Source of the DNA: CAVTWS01 sp963738445
GTDB lineage: Bacteria; Actinomycetota; Acidimicrobiia; Acidimicrobiales; SHLQ01
Direction of reading: 5' to 3'
Assembly (NCBI GenBank): GCA_963738445.1
Contig: CAVTWS010000012.1
Span: 248,001 to 312,000 of the forward strand
Length of the DNA: 64,000 bases
Shown: one piece after another, positions 47,933 through 57,410 of the stretch
Position numbering within the stretch: the first letter of the stretch is position 1
How the letters are laid out: every line of letters begins with the position of its first letter
The notes under the pieces: model-generated
Seen by the model: the letters and a program-made list of their open reading frames with translations, nothing else
What the model was told of the DNA's origin: nothing
Databases searched by the model: none
Made by a program: the position numbers and the translations under genes

Positions 47933-49948
47933 ATGCTCACCTCGCGTACCACCACCACCACGACCACCGTCCGGACCTTCTGTCGCGTCTGCATCGCCGG
48001 GTGCGGTGTGGTGGCGTCGGTCGTCGGCGACCAGATCACCGAGATACGCGGCGACCCCGGTCACCCGCTGTCGGACGGCTACACGTGCGCCAAGGGCCGG
48101 GCCTTGGCGGCCGCCCACCACGCACCGAACCGCCTTCGGGAGATGCAGGTCCGGCGCGCCGGTGAGCTGGTCCCGGTCGGCGTCGACGAGGGTCTCGACG
48201 ATCTCGCCGCCGCGCTCAACCGGGTCATCGAGGAGCACGGTCCGGGCTCGGTCGGCGTCTTCAAGGGAACCGGAGGGTTCCTCGATCCGGCGGGGAACTG
48301 GGCCATGTCGCGCCTGGCCCGCCGGCTGGGCACCCGCCAGTTGTACAGCACGGCCAGCGTCGACGGGATCGCCAAGGCGTACGTCACGGCCCTGATGAGC
48401 GGGACATCGGCGCTCATCCCGCACCCCGACCCGGCGTGCCGCCTCCTCCTGATCGTCGGGTCGAACCCGGTCGTGTCCCACGGGCAGTACACCGGTTTCG
48501 CCAACCCGATCGAACGGTTCCGGGCGTTCCAGGAGAACGGGGAGATCGTGGTGGTCGACCCGCGGCGCACCGAGTCGGCCCGCCTCGCCGACCACCACCT
48601 GCACTCCCGGTCCGGCACCGACCACGTGCTGCTCGGCCATCTCGTCCGCCGGCGGTTGGAGTCGGGCGTCAGCCCGACGGTCGCCGGACGGCTGCACGGC
48701 CTGGACGACCTGGCGGCGGCGGTGGACGGGTTCGATCTCGACACGGCGAGCGCGGTCACGGGCCTGCCGCCGTGGCAGATCGCCCACCTCGATGCCCTGA
48801 TCGAGCGGTTCGGACGGCTGGCCGTCGTGACCGGTACCGGCACCACCATGTCGCCGCCCGCGAACCTGGTCGAGTGGTTCGCCTGGTCGCTGATGCTGCT
48901 CACGGACTCGTTCGACCGGCCCGGCGGAATGTGGTTCAACCCCGGGTTCATGGCCCGCGTCGACCAGCGGGACCGACTGCCGGCCGTGACGCTCGACCAG
49001 CCGGGATCGCTGTCGCGCCCGGACATCCCACACCTGCAGAACGAGTACCCGTCGGCCCTCCTGCCCGCCGAGATCGAAGCCGGCCGGCTCAAGGCGCTCG
49101 TCGTCCTCGGCGCGAACCTTCCGACCGCCCTGCCCGACGACGAGCGGGTGATGGCGGCGCTGGCCCAGCTCGCCGTGCTCGCCGTCTTCGACATCGTGCC
49201 GACCGAGACCACGGCGGCGGCGACCCACGTCATCGCCACGACCGATCAGCTCGAACGGCCCGACCTCCCGTCGCTCGACCTGTTCCGGGGTCACCTGGGC
49301 ACGCAGTACACACCGGCCGTGGTGCCGGCCCCACCCGAGCATCCCGAGATGTGGCGATCGATCGTCGGGTTGGCGGCCCGGCTCGGTCACGACCTGCTCG
49401 ACGGCGAGCCGATCGAGGCCACCGGGACCGACGACATCCTGCGCCGGCTGGCGCGCGGTGCCGACTTCGACGCCCTCGTCGCCGCCGGTGGTCCGGTCAT
49501 GGAAGCCGAAACCCGGCACGGCTGGGTCCACGAGCGCCTTCCCACCGGGCGGTGGGACATCGCGCCGGCACCGCTCGTCGCCCAGCTGCGCACGCTCCCG
49601 AAGCCGGCGCCCCTCGTGCTCACGCCGAGGCGCCAGCCGCGCCGGCAGAACTCGCAGGTGTACCGCCCCGGTGACCTGTTGCGAGCCGAGATCCATCCGG
49701 ACGACGCGGCGCCGTTGAACATCGTGGACGGGGCCCAGGTGCTCATCCGGTCGGCCTACGGCGAGCTGGAGGTGCAGGCGTCGGTCACCGATTCCATGGC
49801 GCGGGGCTCGGTGTCGATCCCTCACGGCTGGCGCGAAGCGAACCCCAATCGGGTCCTGAGCGCCGACGATCTCGACCCCGGCACCGGCATGCCCCGGCTG
49901 TCGGGCACCCCCGTCACGATCTCTCCCGTTCCGGCCACGCGGTCCTGA
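47933..49948 (+). CDS. Molybdopterin-dependent oxidoreductase with N-terminal [4Fe-4S] site
   Basis: A 671-residue cytosolic enzyme with no Tat signal. The cluster ligands are C17, C20, C24 and C52 (CRVCIAGCG and YTCAKG). Mo-bis-MGD domains follow, with LLIVGSNPVVSHGQY, VVDPRRTESARLADHHL and the C-terminal beta-barrel motif QVLIRSAYGELEV and IPHGWREANPNRVL. Length and order match the DMSO-reductase superfamily, nearer to the small cytosolic hydratase/dehydrogenase group than to nitrate reductase. Substrate and redox partner are unknown. It lies in line with the cyclase-family gene upstream and the SDR downstream. Confidence 0.88.
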   Translation: MLTSRTTTTTTTVRTFCRVCIAGCGVVASVVGDQITEIRGDPGHPLSDGYTCAKGRALAAAHHAPNRLREMQVRRAGELVPVGVDEGLDDLAAALNRVIEEHGPGSVGVFKGTGGFLDPAGNWAMSRLARRLGTRQLYSTASVDGIAKAYVTALMSGTSALIPHPDPACRLLLIVGSNPVVSHGQYTGFANPIERFRAFQENGEIVVVDPRRTESARLADHHLHSRSGTDHVLLGHLVRRRLESGVSPTVAGRLHGLDDLAAAVDGFDLDTASAVTGLPPWQIAHLDALIERFGRLAVVTGTGTTMSPPANLVEWFAWSLMLLTDSFDRPGGMWFNPGFMARVDQRDRLPAVTLDQPGSLSRPDIPHLQNEYPSALLPAEIEAGRLKALVVLGANLPTALPDDERVMAALAQLAVLAVFDIVPTETTAAATHVIATTDQLERPDLPSLDLFRGHLGTQYTPAVVPAPPEHPEMWRSIVGLAARLGHDLLDGEPIEATGTDDILRRLARGADFDALVAAGGPVMEAETRHGWVHERLPTGRWDIAPAPLVAQLRTLPKPAPLVLTPRRQPRRQNSQVYRPGDLLRAEIHPDDAAPLNIVDGAQVLIRSAYGELEVQASVTDSMARGSVSIPHGWREANPNRVLSADDLDPGTGMPRLSGTPVTISPVPATRS

Positions 49949-50033
49949 CCACCATCGTTTTCCGGTGGGCCGGGGGCTCGACCTACCATCAGCGCCGAAC
50001 GAGCCGCCGGGCTCCGAGCAGAGGAGGGCGCCC

Positions 50034-50835
50034 ATGGGTCGCCTCGATGACCGAGTCGCCGTGATCACCGGGGCCGGGCAAGGCATCGGCCGCGGCGTCG
50101 CCCGCCGGTATGCCCGCGAGGGCTGTCGGATCGTCGTCGCCGAGTTGAACGAGGACACCGGGCGCCGGACCGTCGGTGAGGTCGAGGCGCTCGGCTCCGA
50201 CGCCCTGTTCGTGCCCACGAACGTCTCGGTCAAGGAGCAGGCGCAAGGGGCCGTCAACGCCGCCGTCGAGGCCTTCGGACGGGTGGACATCCTCGTCAAC
50301 AACGCGTGGGGCGGAGGCACGATCTCCCGGCTCGAGTGGAAGTCCGATGCCGAGCTCGAGCACGGCCTCCGCACCGGGTTCATGTCGAACTTCTGGACGA
50401 TGCAGGCGGCCTTCCCGCACATGAAGGCGCAGGGTCGGGGCAGCATCATCAACCTGTGCTCGCTCAACGGCGTCAACGCCCACATGTACTCGGTGGAGTA
50501 CAACATCGCGAAAGAGGCGGTCCGGGCCATGACGCGGCACGGCGGCGGTCGAATGGGGCCGGCATCAGATCCGCTGCAACGCCATCTGCCCGGCGGCCGC
50601 GACCGAGGCCTACGTGGCGTTCCGAGACGCCAATCCGGACACGGCATTGGAGATGCTGAAGGAGAACCCGATGGGCCGCATGGGCGACCCGGAGGAGGAC
50701 ATCGGCGGGGTCGCGCTGTTCCTCGCGTCCGATGACTCCGCCTACGTGAACGGCAACACCTTGTTCGTCGACGGTGGGGCCCACGTCAACGGTGTCTCGT
50801 GGCGCCCGGACATGCCCGAGGAGCTTCCCTCGTGA
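50034..50835 (+). CDS. Short-chain dehydrogenase/reductase, one frameshift near 50541
   Basis: About 266 residues after correction. ATG 50034 follows GAGGAGG. The N-terminal part has VITGAGQGIG (12-19) and ILVNNAWGGG; the active site is around NLCSLNGV with Tyr and Lys in YNIAK. An extra G near CACGGCGGCGG shifts the frame, after which VEWGRHQIRCNAI and NTLFVDGGAHV are restored. The stop overlaps the GTG start of the downstream BVMO (GTGA). In this context it could supply the ketone substrate of the BVMO by oxidising an alcohol. Confidence 0.87.
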
Positions 50836-52790
50836 CCACCGGGACATCCGCCCCGGTCAACCCGCACCTGGGCCTGCCGTTCACCGAGTCCGACGGGGAG
50901 CTGGCGGCGTATCTCGCCGACGTCAGCATCCCGGCTCTGCTGTGCTCGCTCGTCCACCTGACCGGCGACCCGTCGTGGATCCGCGGTCCGATCCGCCCCG
51001 GCCTGGCGGCGCTCAACGAGTACCAGGGGTTCCTGCCGGCGGACCAGCAGGAGCAGGTGCGAGTCGCGGCACTGCCGGCGTTGATCGCGTATCGAGATGG
51101 CGGCTGCGTCGCGCCGCCGCCACCGTCGGCCGAGATCGTGCGCGAGATGATGGACTTTCTCGGCGGGGCGCCGGTCGACGATTCCGTGGCGCCGCTGTTC
51201 GTCGAGGACCTTCAGCTCGATGGGCGGGCATCGATCGATCTGAGCTGGGCCCGGGACCTGACCCCCGACCAGCGGGCGCAGGCGACCACTCTCGTCATCG
51301 GCTGCGGTGAGGCCGGACTGCTGGCGGGCATCTGGCTGCAGGAGCTCGGGCTCCCGTACGTGATCATCGAGAAGAACGCCGGGCCCGGCGGGACGTGGTG
51401 GGAGAACAGCTACCCGGGAGCCCGGGTCGACGTGGGCAGCCACTTCTACTGCTACGCATCGGAACCCGCCGATCACTGGACCGAGTACTTCTCCCAGCAG
51501 CCCGAGCTCCAGGCGTACTTCGACCGCGTGATGCGCAAACACGGTGTGGAGGCGAACTGCCGGTTCGGGACCGAGGTCGTCGCCGCCACCTGGGACGAGG
51601 CGGCCGCCGAGTGGGCCGTCGAGGTGCGCACTCCCGCCGGCGACGTCGAGATCCATCGCGCCCGGGCGGTGATCAGCGCGGTCGGGTCGTTGAACCAGCC
51701 CCTCATCCCGGATATCCCGGGACTCGGCGAGTTCGCCGGGCCCTCGTTCCACTCCGCCCGCTGGGACCACTCCGTCGATCACCGTGGCACGCGCTTTGCC
51801 CTGATCGGGGCCGGCGCCAGCGGGTTCCAGATCGCGCCGACCATCGCCCCCGACGTCGATCACCTCACGGTGTTCCAGCGGACGGCGCAGTGGATGTTCC
51901 CCAACGCCAACTACCACCGTGCCGTGCCGCCGGGGGAGAACTGGGCCATGCTCCACCTCCCGTACTACGCCCGTTGGTTCCGTTTCCTGACGTTCTGGCC
52001 CGCGGCGGGTCTGTCGCTCGAACGGTCCCGCCGGGATCCGGAGTGGGACGACAGCGACGGCCTGGCGATCAGCGAGTCGAACCTGGCCACCCGTCAGATG
52101 TTCTCGCAGTGGATCATCAGCCAGGTCGGTGACGACCCCGACCTCCTGGCCAAGGTGCTGCCCGACTATCCCGCCACCGGCAAACGCACGTTACAGGACA
52201 ACGGTTCGTGGCTGAGCTGCCTCAGGCGGGACAACGTCGATCTGATCCGCACCGGGATCGATCACATCGACGCCTCGGGCATCGTCACCGACGACGGCGT
52301 GCACCACGAAGCCGACGTGATCTGCTTCGCCACCGGCTTCCGCCACAACGACTTCCTCTGGCCGATGACGATCGTCGGCCGAAGCGGCCGCTCCCTCCGG
52401 GAGACCTGGGGCGACCAACCCTCCGCCTATCTCGGCATCACCGTCCCCGACTTCCCGAACCTGTTCTGCGTCTACGGACCGGGCACGAACCTGGCGCACG
52501 GGGGCAGCCTGATCTTCCAGAGCGAGTGCCAGCTGACCTACATCCTCGACGGCATCCGCCAGCTCGTGACCGGCGGCCACCGGTCCCTGGAGCCGACCCG
52601 GCGGGCTCACGACGACTACCAGGAGCGGTACCGTGGCGAGATCGACCAGATGGTGTGGTCGCACTGGGCCGTCCGTCACTCCCACTACAAGAACCCGGAG
52701 GGGGCGATCCACACGCTGTCGCCGTGGCCCATCCCGGAGTACTGGGCGTGGACTCAGCACCTCGACCCGACAGACTACGCGTGGAGCTGA
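50832..52790 (+). CDS. Baeyer-Villiger monooxygenase (4-hydroxyacetophenone monooxygenase-like)
   Basis: A 652-residue flavoenzyme. An N-terminal extension of about 150 residues, typical for the HAPMO branch, precedes the FAD motif GCGEAG near 157. The signature FAGPSFHSARW is near 301-311 and the NADPH motif GAGASG near 326-331. It inserts oxygen next to a carbonyl, giving an ester or lactone. GTG 50832 overlaps the SDR stop by four bases, fixing the start and showing coupling. The downstream PIG-L gene starts 20 bases after the stop with a strong RBS inside the intervening sequence. It is a close relative of the partial enzyme at 2..1105. Confidence 0.93.
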   Translation: MTTGTSAPVNPHLGLPFTESDGELAAYLADVSIPALLCSLVHLTGDPSWIRGPIRPGLAALNEYQGFLPADQQEQVRVAALPALIAYRDGGCVAPPPPSAEIVREMMDFLGGAPVDDSVAPLFVEDLQLDGRASIDLSWARDLTPDQRAQATTLVIGCGEAGLLAGIWLQELGLPYVIIEKNAGPGGTWWENSYPGARVDVGSHFYCYASEPADHWTEYFSQQPELQAYFDRVMRKHGVEANCRFGTEVVAATWDEAAAEWAVEVRTPAGDVEIHRARAVISAVGSLNQPLIPDIPGLGEFAGPSFHSARWDHSVDHRGTRFALIGAGASGFQIAPTIAPDVDHLTVFQRTAQWMFPNANYHRAVPPGENWAMLHLPYYARWFRFLTFWPAAGLSLERSRRDPEWDDSDGLAISESNLATRQMFSQWIISQVGDDPDLLAKVLPDYPATGKRTLQDNGSWLSCLRRDNVDLIRTGIDHIDASGIVTDDGVHHEADVICFATGFRHNDFLWPMTIVGRSGRSLRETWGDQPSAYLGITVPDFPNLFCVYGPGTNLAHGGSLIFQSECQLTYILDGIRQLVTGGHRSLEPTRRAHDDYQERYRGEIDQMVWSHWAVRHSHYKNPEGAIHTLSPWPIPEYWAWTQHLDPTDYAWS

Positions 52791-52810
52791 GGTTCCTCGA
52801 GGAGGACGCC

Positions 52811-53524
52811 GTGGTGTTGCCCTGGGTACCAGAGGACTGGACGACGGCCCTGGCCGTGGTCGCGCATCCCGACGATCTCGAGTACGGCGCCGCCAGCGCC
52901 GTGGCCCGCTGGACCGGCCAGGGCAAACAGATCACCTACTGCCTCATCACCTCCGGCGAGGCCGGGATCGACACGCTCCCGCCCGTCGAGTGCGGGCCGC
53001 TTCGCGAAGCGGAGCAGCGGGCCTCGGCCGCAGCCGTCGGCGTGACCGAGGTCGAGTTCCTCGGGTTTCCCGACGGCTTGGTGGAGGCGAACCTGGCGCT
53101 GCGGGAGGCGCTGACGGCGGTGATCCGGCGACACCGACCCGAGATCCTCGTCTCCATCCACTACGGCGACCGATGGCCGGGCGGTCTCAACCATGCGGAC
53201 CATCGGGCGACGGGTGTCGCGCTTCTCGACGCCGCCCGCGACGCCGCCAACCGATGGCTGTTCACCGACGCCGGCGAGCCCTGGTCGGGCGTACGCTTCG
53301 CGCTCTTCGGAGGCTCGCCCGACGCCACCCATGCCGTCGACGTCACCGCGTCGTTGGCGGCCGGGATCCGTTCGCTCGAGGCCCACCGGACCTACCTCGA
53401 CGCCCTGCCGGCGGGCACGATCGGCACCGACCCGGAGTCCTTCCTCGGCGGCATGGCCCGCTCGGCCGGACCAGCCCAGGGAGTCGAGGCCGCCACCTCG
53501 TTCGAACTGATCAACGTGGGCTGA
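52811..53524 (+). CDS. PIG-L/LmbE family deacetylase
   Basis: A 237-residue zinc hydrolase. The motif AHPDDLEYG contains H19 and D22 as ligands or catalytic residues, and HYGDRWPGGLNHADHRATG supplies the second His pair. Family members remove N-acetyl from GlcNAc-inositol (MshB) or act on mycothiol conjugates (Mca) and antibiotics. GTG 52811 is chosen since GAGGAGG ends five bases before; GTG 52781 would overlap the BVMO. Whether it is a mycothiol-conjugate amidase clearing reactive products of the BVMO route is speculation. Confidence 0.88.
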   Translation: MVLPWVPEDWTTALAVVAHPDDLEYGAASAVARWTGQGKQITYCLITSGEAGIDTLPPVECGPLREAEQRASAAAVGVTEVEFLGFPDGLVEANLALREALTAVIRRHRPEILVSIHYGDRWPGGLNHADHRATGVALLDAARDAANRWLFTDAGEPWSGVRFALFGGSPDATHAVDVTASLAAGIRSLEAHRTYLDALPAGTIGTDPESFLGGMARSAGPAQGVEAATSFELINVG

Positions 53525-53533
53525 AACCGGAGA

Positions 53534-53590
53534 TGGGCCGTTCACGGCCCAGCGGTGAGCGTGCGCCGTGCGAGGTCTCAACAACCTCGC
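53534..53590. terminator. Two hairpins between convergent genes
   Basis: TGGGCCG/CGGCCCA around TTCA (53534..53551) and GCGAGGT/ACCTCGC around CTCAACA (53570..53590) follow the PIG-L stop and precede the stop of the convergent LLM gene. They likely terminate transcription from both sides. The remaining stretch to 53641 holds nothing I recognise. Confidence 0.55.
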
Positions 53591-53641
53591 GCCTTGGTCA
53601 GAAAAACGATGTTCGAATCAGCGTCGACGAACGGCGTCACC

Positions 53642-54604
53642 TCATGGCGACGAGCTCGTTCCGGTTCGATTCTCGGCGGTGGCCCGCAACGCGGTGACCA
53701 CGGCGGCCATCGTGTCATGGTCCTGCGCTCCATCTCCGGTCCACCGGCTGTTGAAACGGAAATCGGTGATGCCGGCCTCTCGCAGCGCCCCGACGCCGTC
53801 CATGGTCGCCGCGAGGTCGATGGCGTCGCCGGCCTTCACCACCGGCAGGGTGCCCTGGACGAGCAGCTGCGACGGGTCCCGCCCCGCCGCGTCCAACGCT
53901 TCCCGCATCGTGGCGATGCCCGGCGCCGGATCGGCGATGTGGTCGCCCCAGGGGATCCATCCGGTTCCGTAGGCGACCACACGCCGCACGGTGCGGTCGG
54001 TGATCCGCCCGCTCACCCAGATCGGGACGCCGCCGGGTTGCGCCGGCTTGGGCATGGCGTGGATCCGCTCGAGCCGGAAGACGCCGTCGTCATGGTCGAC
54101 GACAGTCTCGGTCCACAGGCGTTGGAGCAGCCCGAGCCGCTCGTCGAGCAGCGCCCCACGGCGGCTGAAGTCGACCCCGCAGGCGTCGTACTCCTCGCGC
54201 TGCCAGCCGATCCCCACGCCGAGGTCGACCCGTCCGCCGGAGAGCACGTCAAGGGTGGCGAGCTGCTTGGCCAGCAACGGCGCCGGCCGAAGGGCGGCGA
54301 GCAAGATGCCGGTCGCCAGACGGACGTGGGTGGTACGGGCGGCGATCATCGTCAACACCGTCAGGGGGTCGAGCCAGTGGCCGTCGGGGCCGGTGGGCTG
54401 CTTGCCGCCGAGCGACCCGCCCGTCGCCGGATCGGCGTACGCCTCGAGGTTCTCGCCGTAGAGGACGTGTTCCGCGGCGACGACCCGGTCGATCCCGGCG
54501 CGGTCGGCGGCATCGGCGAACTCGAAGAGCGGCTGCCAGGTGGACGGGTTCTCGTCGAACGTGCGGAGCGAGACGGACAGCGTGGGCTTCGGAGCGACGG
54601 TCAT
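53642..54604 (-). CDS. LLM-class F420-dependent oxidoreductase
   Basis: A 320-residue luciferase-like TIM barrel. VVAAEHVLYG, ARTTHVRLATGILLAALRPA, LDVLSGGRVDLGVGIGWQREEY and VPIWVSGRITDRTVRRV are typical of the F420-binding branch (MSMEG-type LLM proteins). The start ATG 54604 matches MTVAPKPTLSVSL; the frame extends upstream. It transfers hydride between F420 and an unknown substrate. Convergent with the PIG-L gene and divergent from the KstD-like flavoprotein. Confidence 0.9.
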   Translation of the reverse strand: MTVAPKPTLSVSLRTFDENPSTWQPLFEFADAADRAGIDRVVAAEHVLYGENLEAYADPATGGSLGGKQPTGPDGHWLDPLTVLTMIAARTTHVRLATGILLAALRPAPLLAKQLATLDVLSGGRVDLGVGIGWQREEYDACGVDFSRRGALLDERLGLLQRLWTETVVDHDDGVFRLERIHAMPKPAQPGGVPIWVSGRITDRTVRRVVAYGTGWIPWGDHIADPAPGIATMREALDAAGRDPSQLLVQGTLPVVKAGDAIDLAATMDGVGALREAGITDFRFNSRWTGDGAQDHDTMAAVVTALRATAENRTGTSSSP

Positions 54605-54748
54605 GCGGCCACCGTATGGGATCGGCCTCGGCGGCGACAATCATCCGTCCCGTCGGTCCCGCGCCCGAGGATGGAGACCTACGGGATACGCCGGCACCGG
54701 GGCGGGCGACCTACAGTGACCGGCGCTTGATCAGCCTGGGAGGCGACC

Positions 54749-56383
54749 ATGTCCGAGTCTGCACACGAGAACTGGGATCGCATCGTCGACGTGATCGTCG
54801 TCGGCACGGGTGGTGCCGCCCTCGTCGCCGCCACGTTGGCCCACGACGCCGGAGCTCAGGTGCTCATCACGGAGAAGGCGTCGATGATCGGGGGCACCAC
54901 CGCGGTGTCCGGCGGCGGGGTGTGGCTGCCCGGCAACCACAAGATGGCCGAGGCGGGGATCGCGGACAGTCGCGAGGATGCCATCGCCTACATCCGGCGC
55001 CTGACCATGGGTCGAGAGCACGATCCGGACCTGATCGAGGTGTTCGTCGACACCGCCCCGGAGATGCTTCGGTACCTGGAGGACCACACGCCGGTCCGCA
55101 CGCACATCTCACCGCTGCCGGACTACTACTGGCCCTGGGGCATTCCCGGCCAGATCGCCCAGCCGGCCCGGGCCGTGGAGGCCAATCCGTACCCGGTAGG
55201 TCAGGAGCTTCCCGAATGGCGTGATCGCCTGGTGAGCCGGGGCACCCTGATGTCCCTCGGTTCGGCCACCACCCTGACCGAGGACTTCTCGCCCCCGACT
55301 CCCGAGCTGGAGGCGGAGCTCGCCCGCCGGGAGGCCGAGGACATACGCCCGAAGGGTGCGGCGCTCATCGCCATGTTGTTCAAAGGCCTGCTCGAGCGAG
55401 GGGTCGAGACCCTGATCGAGACCCCGGCCCGGGAGCTGGTGCTCGTCGACGGGGCCGTGGTCGGGCTCGTGGTCGAGCAGGGTGGCACCCGGCTGCGGAT
55501 CGGGGCTCGCAAGGGTGTGGTCCTGGCGTGCGGCGGTTTCGAGTGGAACCGTGATCTCGTGCGCGGTCACATCGGGTACGACGTCTTCCCGCTGTCACCG
55601 CCCAACAACACCGGCGACGGCTTGTCGATGGCGATGCAGGCCGGCGCCGATCTGGCCAACATGGGGTCCTATTGGGGCACGCCCGTGATGTTCGATCCCG
55701 ACATCGAGCGCGACGGCGAGCTCGTGCCCCAGTTCGAATGGGGCCGGGGGGCGCCGGCATCCATCGTCGTCAATCGGAAGGGCCGACGGTTCGCGAACGA
55801 GGCCTTGCCGTACAACGACTTCCCCAAGGCCTTCGGCGAGTTCGACCCGCAGGCGATCGAGTTCCCGAACGAGGGGCCGGGGTATCTCGTCTTCGACCAG
55901 TCGGTGCGGGATGTGCAGCGCATACTGTCTGCGCATCCGGGCGATCCGACCCCGGAGTGGATGGCATCGGCCGAGACGATCCCTGAGCTCGCCGGCCGCC
56001 TGGGGATCGATGCCGCCGAGCTGACGGCGACCGTCGAACGTTGGAACGAGCACGCCGCCCGCGGCATCGACCCCGACTTCGACCGGCACCTCCACGGGCT
56101 CATGGCGCCCGGCCAGGTCAAGCCGATCGTCGAGGGACCGTTCTACGCCGTCGCCATCTACCCCGGGATGTTGGGCACCAACGGAGGCCCGCGCCTCGAC
56201 CGCAACGCCCAGGTGCGGCGCCGGGGCGGCGGGGTCATCGACGGGCTGTACGCCGCCGGGAACACGGCGGCGAACGTCTTCGGGCCCGCCTATCCGAGCG
56301 GCGGCGGCACCCTCGGCAACGGCACGGTGTTCGGGTACCTGGCCGGCAAACACGTCGGTTCTCGCCCGTCCCGCCCTGTGTGA
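54749..56383 (+). CDS. FAD-dependent oxidoreductase, 3-ketosteroid delta1-dehydrogenase-like
   Basis: A 544-residue FAD_binding_2 flavoprotein. VIVVGTGGAALVAATLAHDA and GGTTAVSGGGVWLPGNH form the FAD and active-site region, the middle has VVLACGGFEWNRDLV, and the C terminus PAYPSGGGTLGNGTVFGYLA matches the end of KstD and related enzymes. KstD proteins introduce a double bond into ring A of 3-ketosteroids; homologues also act on other cyclic ketones, so substrate is not fixed. The start has the RBS GGAGG seven bases before ATG 54749. Two identical palindromes follow the stop. Confidence 0.88.
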   Translation: MSESAHENWDRIVDVIVVGTGGAALVAATLAHDAGAQVLITEKASMIGGTTAVSGGGVWLPGNHKMAEAGIADSREDAIAYIRRLTMGREHDPDLIEVFVDTAPEMLRYLEDHTPVRTHISPLPDYYWPWGIPGQIAQPARAVEANPYPVGQELPEWRDRLVSRGTLMSLGSATTLTEDFSPPTPELEAELARREAEDIRPKGAALIAMLFKGLLERGVETLIETPARELVLVDGAVVGLVVEQGGTRLRIGARKGVVLACGGFEWNRDLVRGHIGYDVFPLSPPNNTGDGLSMAMQAGADLANMGSYWGTPVMFDPDIERDGELVPQFEWGRGAPASIVVNRKGRRFANEALPYNDFPKAFGEFDPQAIEFPNEGPGYLVFDQSVRDVQRILSAHPGDPTPEWMASAETIPELAGRLGIDAAELTATVERWNEHAARGIDPDFDRHLHGLMAPGQVKPIVEGPFYAVAIYPGMLGTNGGPRLDRNAQVRRRGGGVIDGLYAAGNTAANVFGPAYPSGGGTLGNGTVFGYLAGKHVGSRPSRPV

Positions 56384-56401
56384 ATCTCGACCCCCAAGTC
56401 C

Positions 56402-56451
56402 GTTCTGGGAGACACGACGGTCGCGTGGGCGACGGGTTGGTCTCCCAGAAC
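56402..56451. repeat. 50-nt palindromic repeat, copy 2
   Basis: The outer 12 bases GTTCTGGGAGAC pair with GTCTCCCAGAAC; then there is a six-base internal mismatch, an inner stem GTCGC/GCGAC and a GTGG loop. It is 19 bases after the stop of the KstD-like gene and identical to the copy at 56488..56537. Confidence 0.85.
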
Positions 56452-56487
56452 GAGGTGCTGGCCGCTGCGTGTTCCCCGCCTGTATTC

Positions 56488-56537
56488 GTTCTGGGAGACA
56501 CGACGGTCGCGTGGGCGACGGGTTGGTCTCCCAGAAC
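56488..56537. repeat. 50-nt palindromic repeat, copy 3
   Basis: Identical to copy 2 over all 50 bases, 36 bases further on. It ends 19 bases before the stop of the convergent acetoacetate decarboxylase-like gene. The spacer between copies (56452..56487) shows no further symmetry. Confidence 0.85.
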
Positions 56538-56556
56538 GGTGGGCGGGGCGCTGGGC

Positions 56557-57338
56557 TCAGGAGTGGCGGCGGCGGGGGCCGCCGCGCTCGCCCGGCCAGC
56601 GCGAACCACCGATGGTGTCGGCGTGGGGCCAGAATGCGTTCGGGTCGAGGGGGCCGGCCAGGGAGATCTCCCGGCGAGTCTGGGTGATCGTGGCCAGCTC
56701 GGCCGAGACCAGTTCGCGCATCGGGAGCAACTCGGTGTAGGGATCCCAGGGGCTGTCGCGGAGCACCAAGGTGCCGTCGAGGCCCTCGAGGTGGTCGACC
56801 TGATTGGTGGTGTCGACCCGCACGACGTGGGGTGGGAAGTCGTACGACTTCTCCACGCCGCCCACGGCGCGTGAGACCTTGATCCACCACTCGTTCTCGT
56901 CGTAGGTGGGCCGGGTCGGTTGGCTGACCGGTCGACGTGCCGCTGAACTCGAGGAACGTGTACCCCTGGTGGGTGCACGACGCCTGGATCTGGTCGCCCA
57001 GGCGGAAGAAGCGTGATCGAGCAGGGGAACTTGGGTTGGCCGTTCAGCTCCTGGCAGATGAAGATCGCCGCTTCCTGGTCGATGCCGAGACCCAGGTTGT
57101 AGTAACCGGGATCGCCCGTCGAACTCGGCCTCGATCTTGGTGCTCACGCCGTACTCGGGTTCGCCGAGGATCGGCACGCAGTAGACGTTGACCGTGGACG
57201 TTCGGATTCGGGCCCGGGGCGAGGCCGGGGGGGAGCAGCGGCGGCGATGCACTCCGGGTCCGTCCGGTAGACGAGCTGGAGCTTGGGCCAGCCGGCGACC
57301 TCGCCCGGTGACGTGGCCAGATCGGCGTTTGTGGTCAT
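56557..57338 (-). CDS. Acetoacetate decarboxylase family protein, several frameshifts
   Basis: The expected protein is about 260 residues. The N terminus MTTNADLATSPGEVAGWPKL with QLVYRTDPE, the middle VNVYCVPILGEPEYGVSTKI, and the intact C-terminal DENEWWIKVSRAVGGVEKSY and DPNAFWPHADTIGGSRWPG are all typical for the ADC fold in actinobacteria. Between about 57250 and 56935 the frame changes several times. It decarboxylates or binds a beta-keto acid; many homologues lack proven decarboxylase activity. Corrupted segments match by eye when single bases are removed, so error is possible. Confidence 0.75.
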
Positions 57339-57410
57339 GGAAGAACCCCCTTGGTCGGCCGGCGCCCGCGCGTCGACCGGGCCATGTCGCGGACCTTACC
57401 AGCGTCGCCG

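Noticed and set aside
53595..53640. GTTCGAATC-like sequence suggesting a tRNA T-loop
   Set aside because: The flanking bases cannot form the T stem and no acceptor, D or anticodon arm could be built around it.
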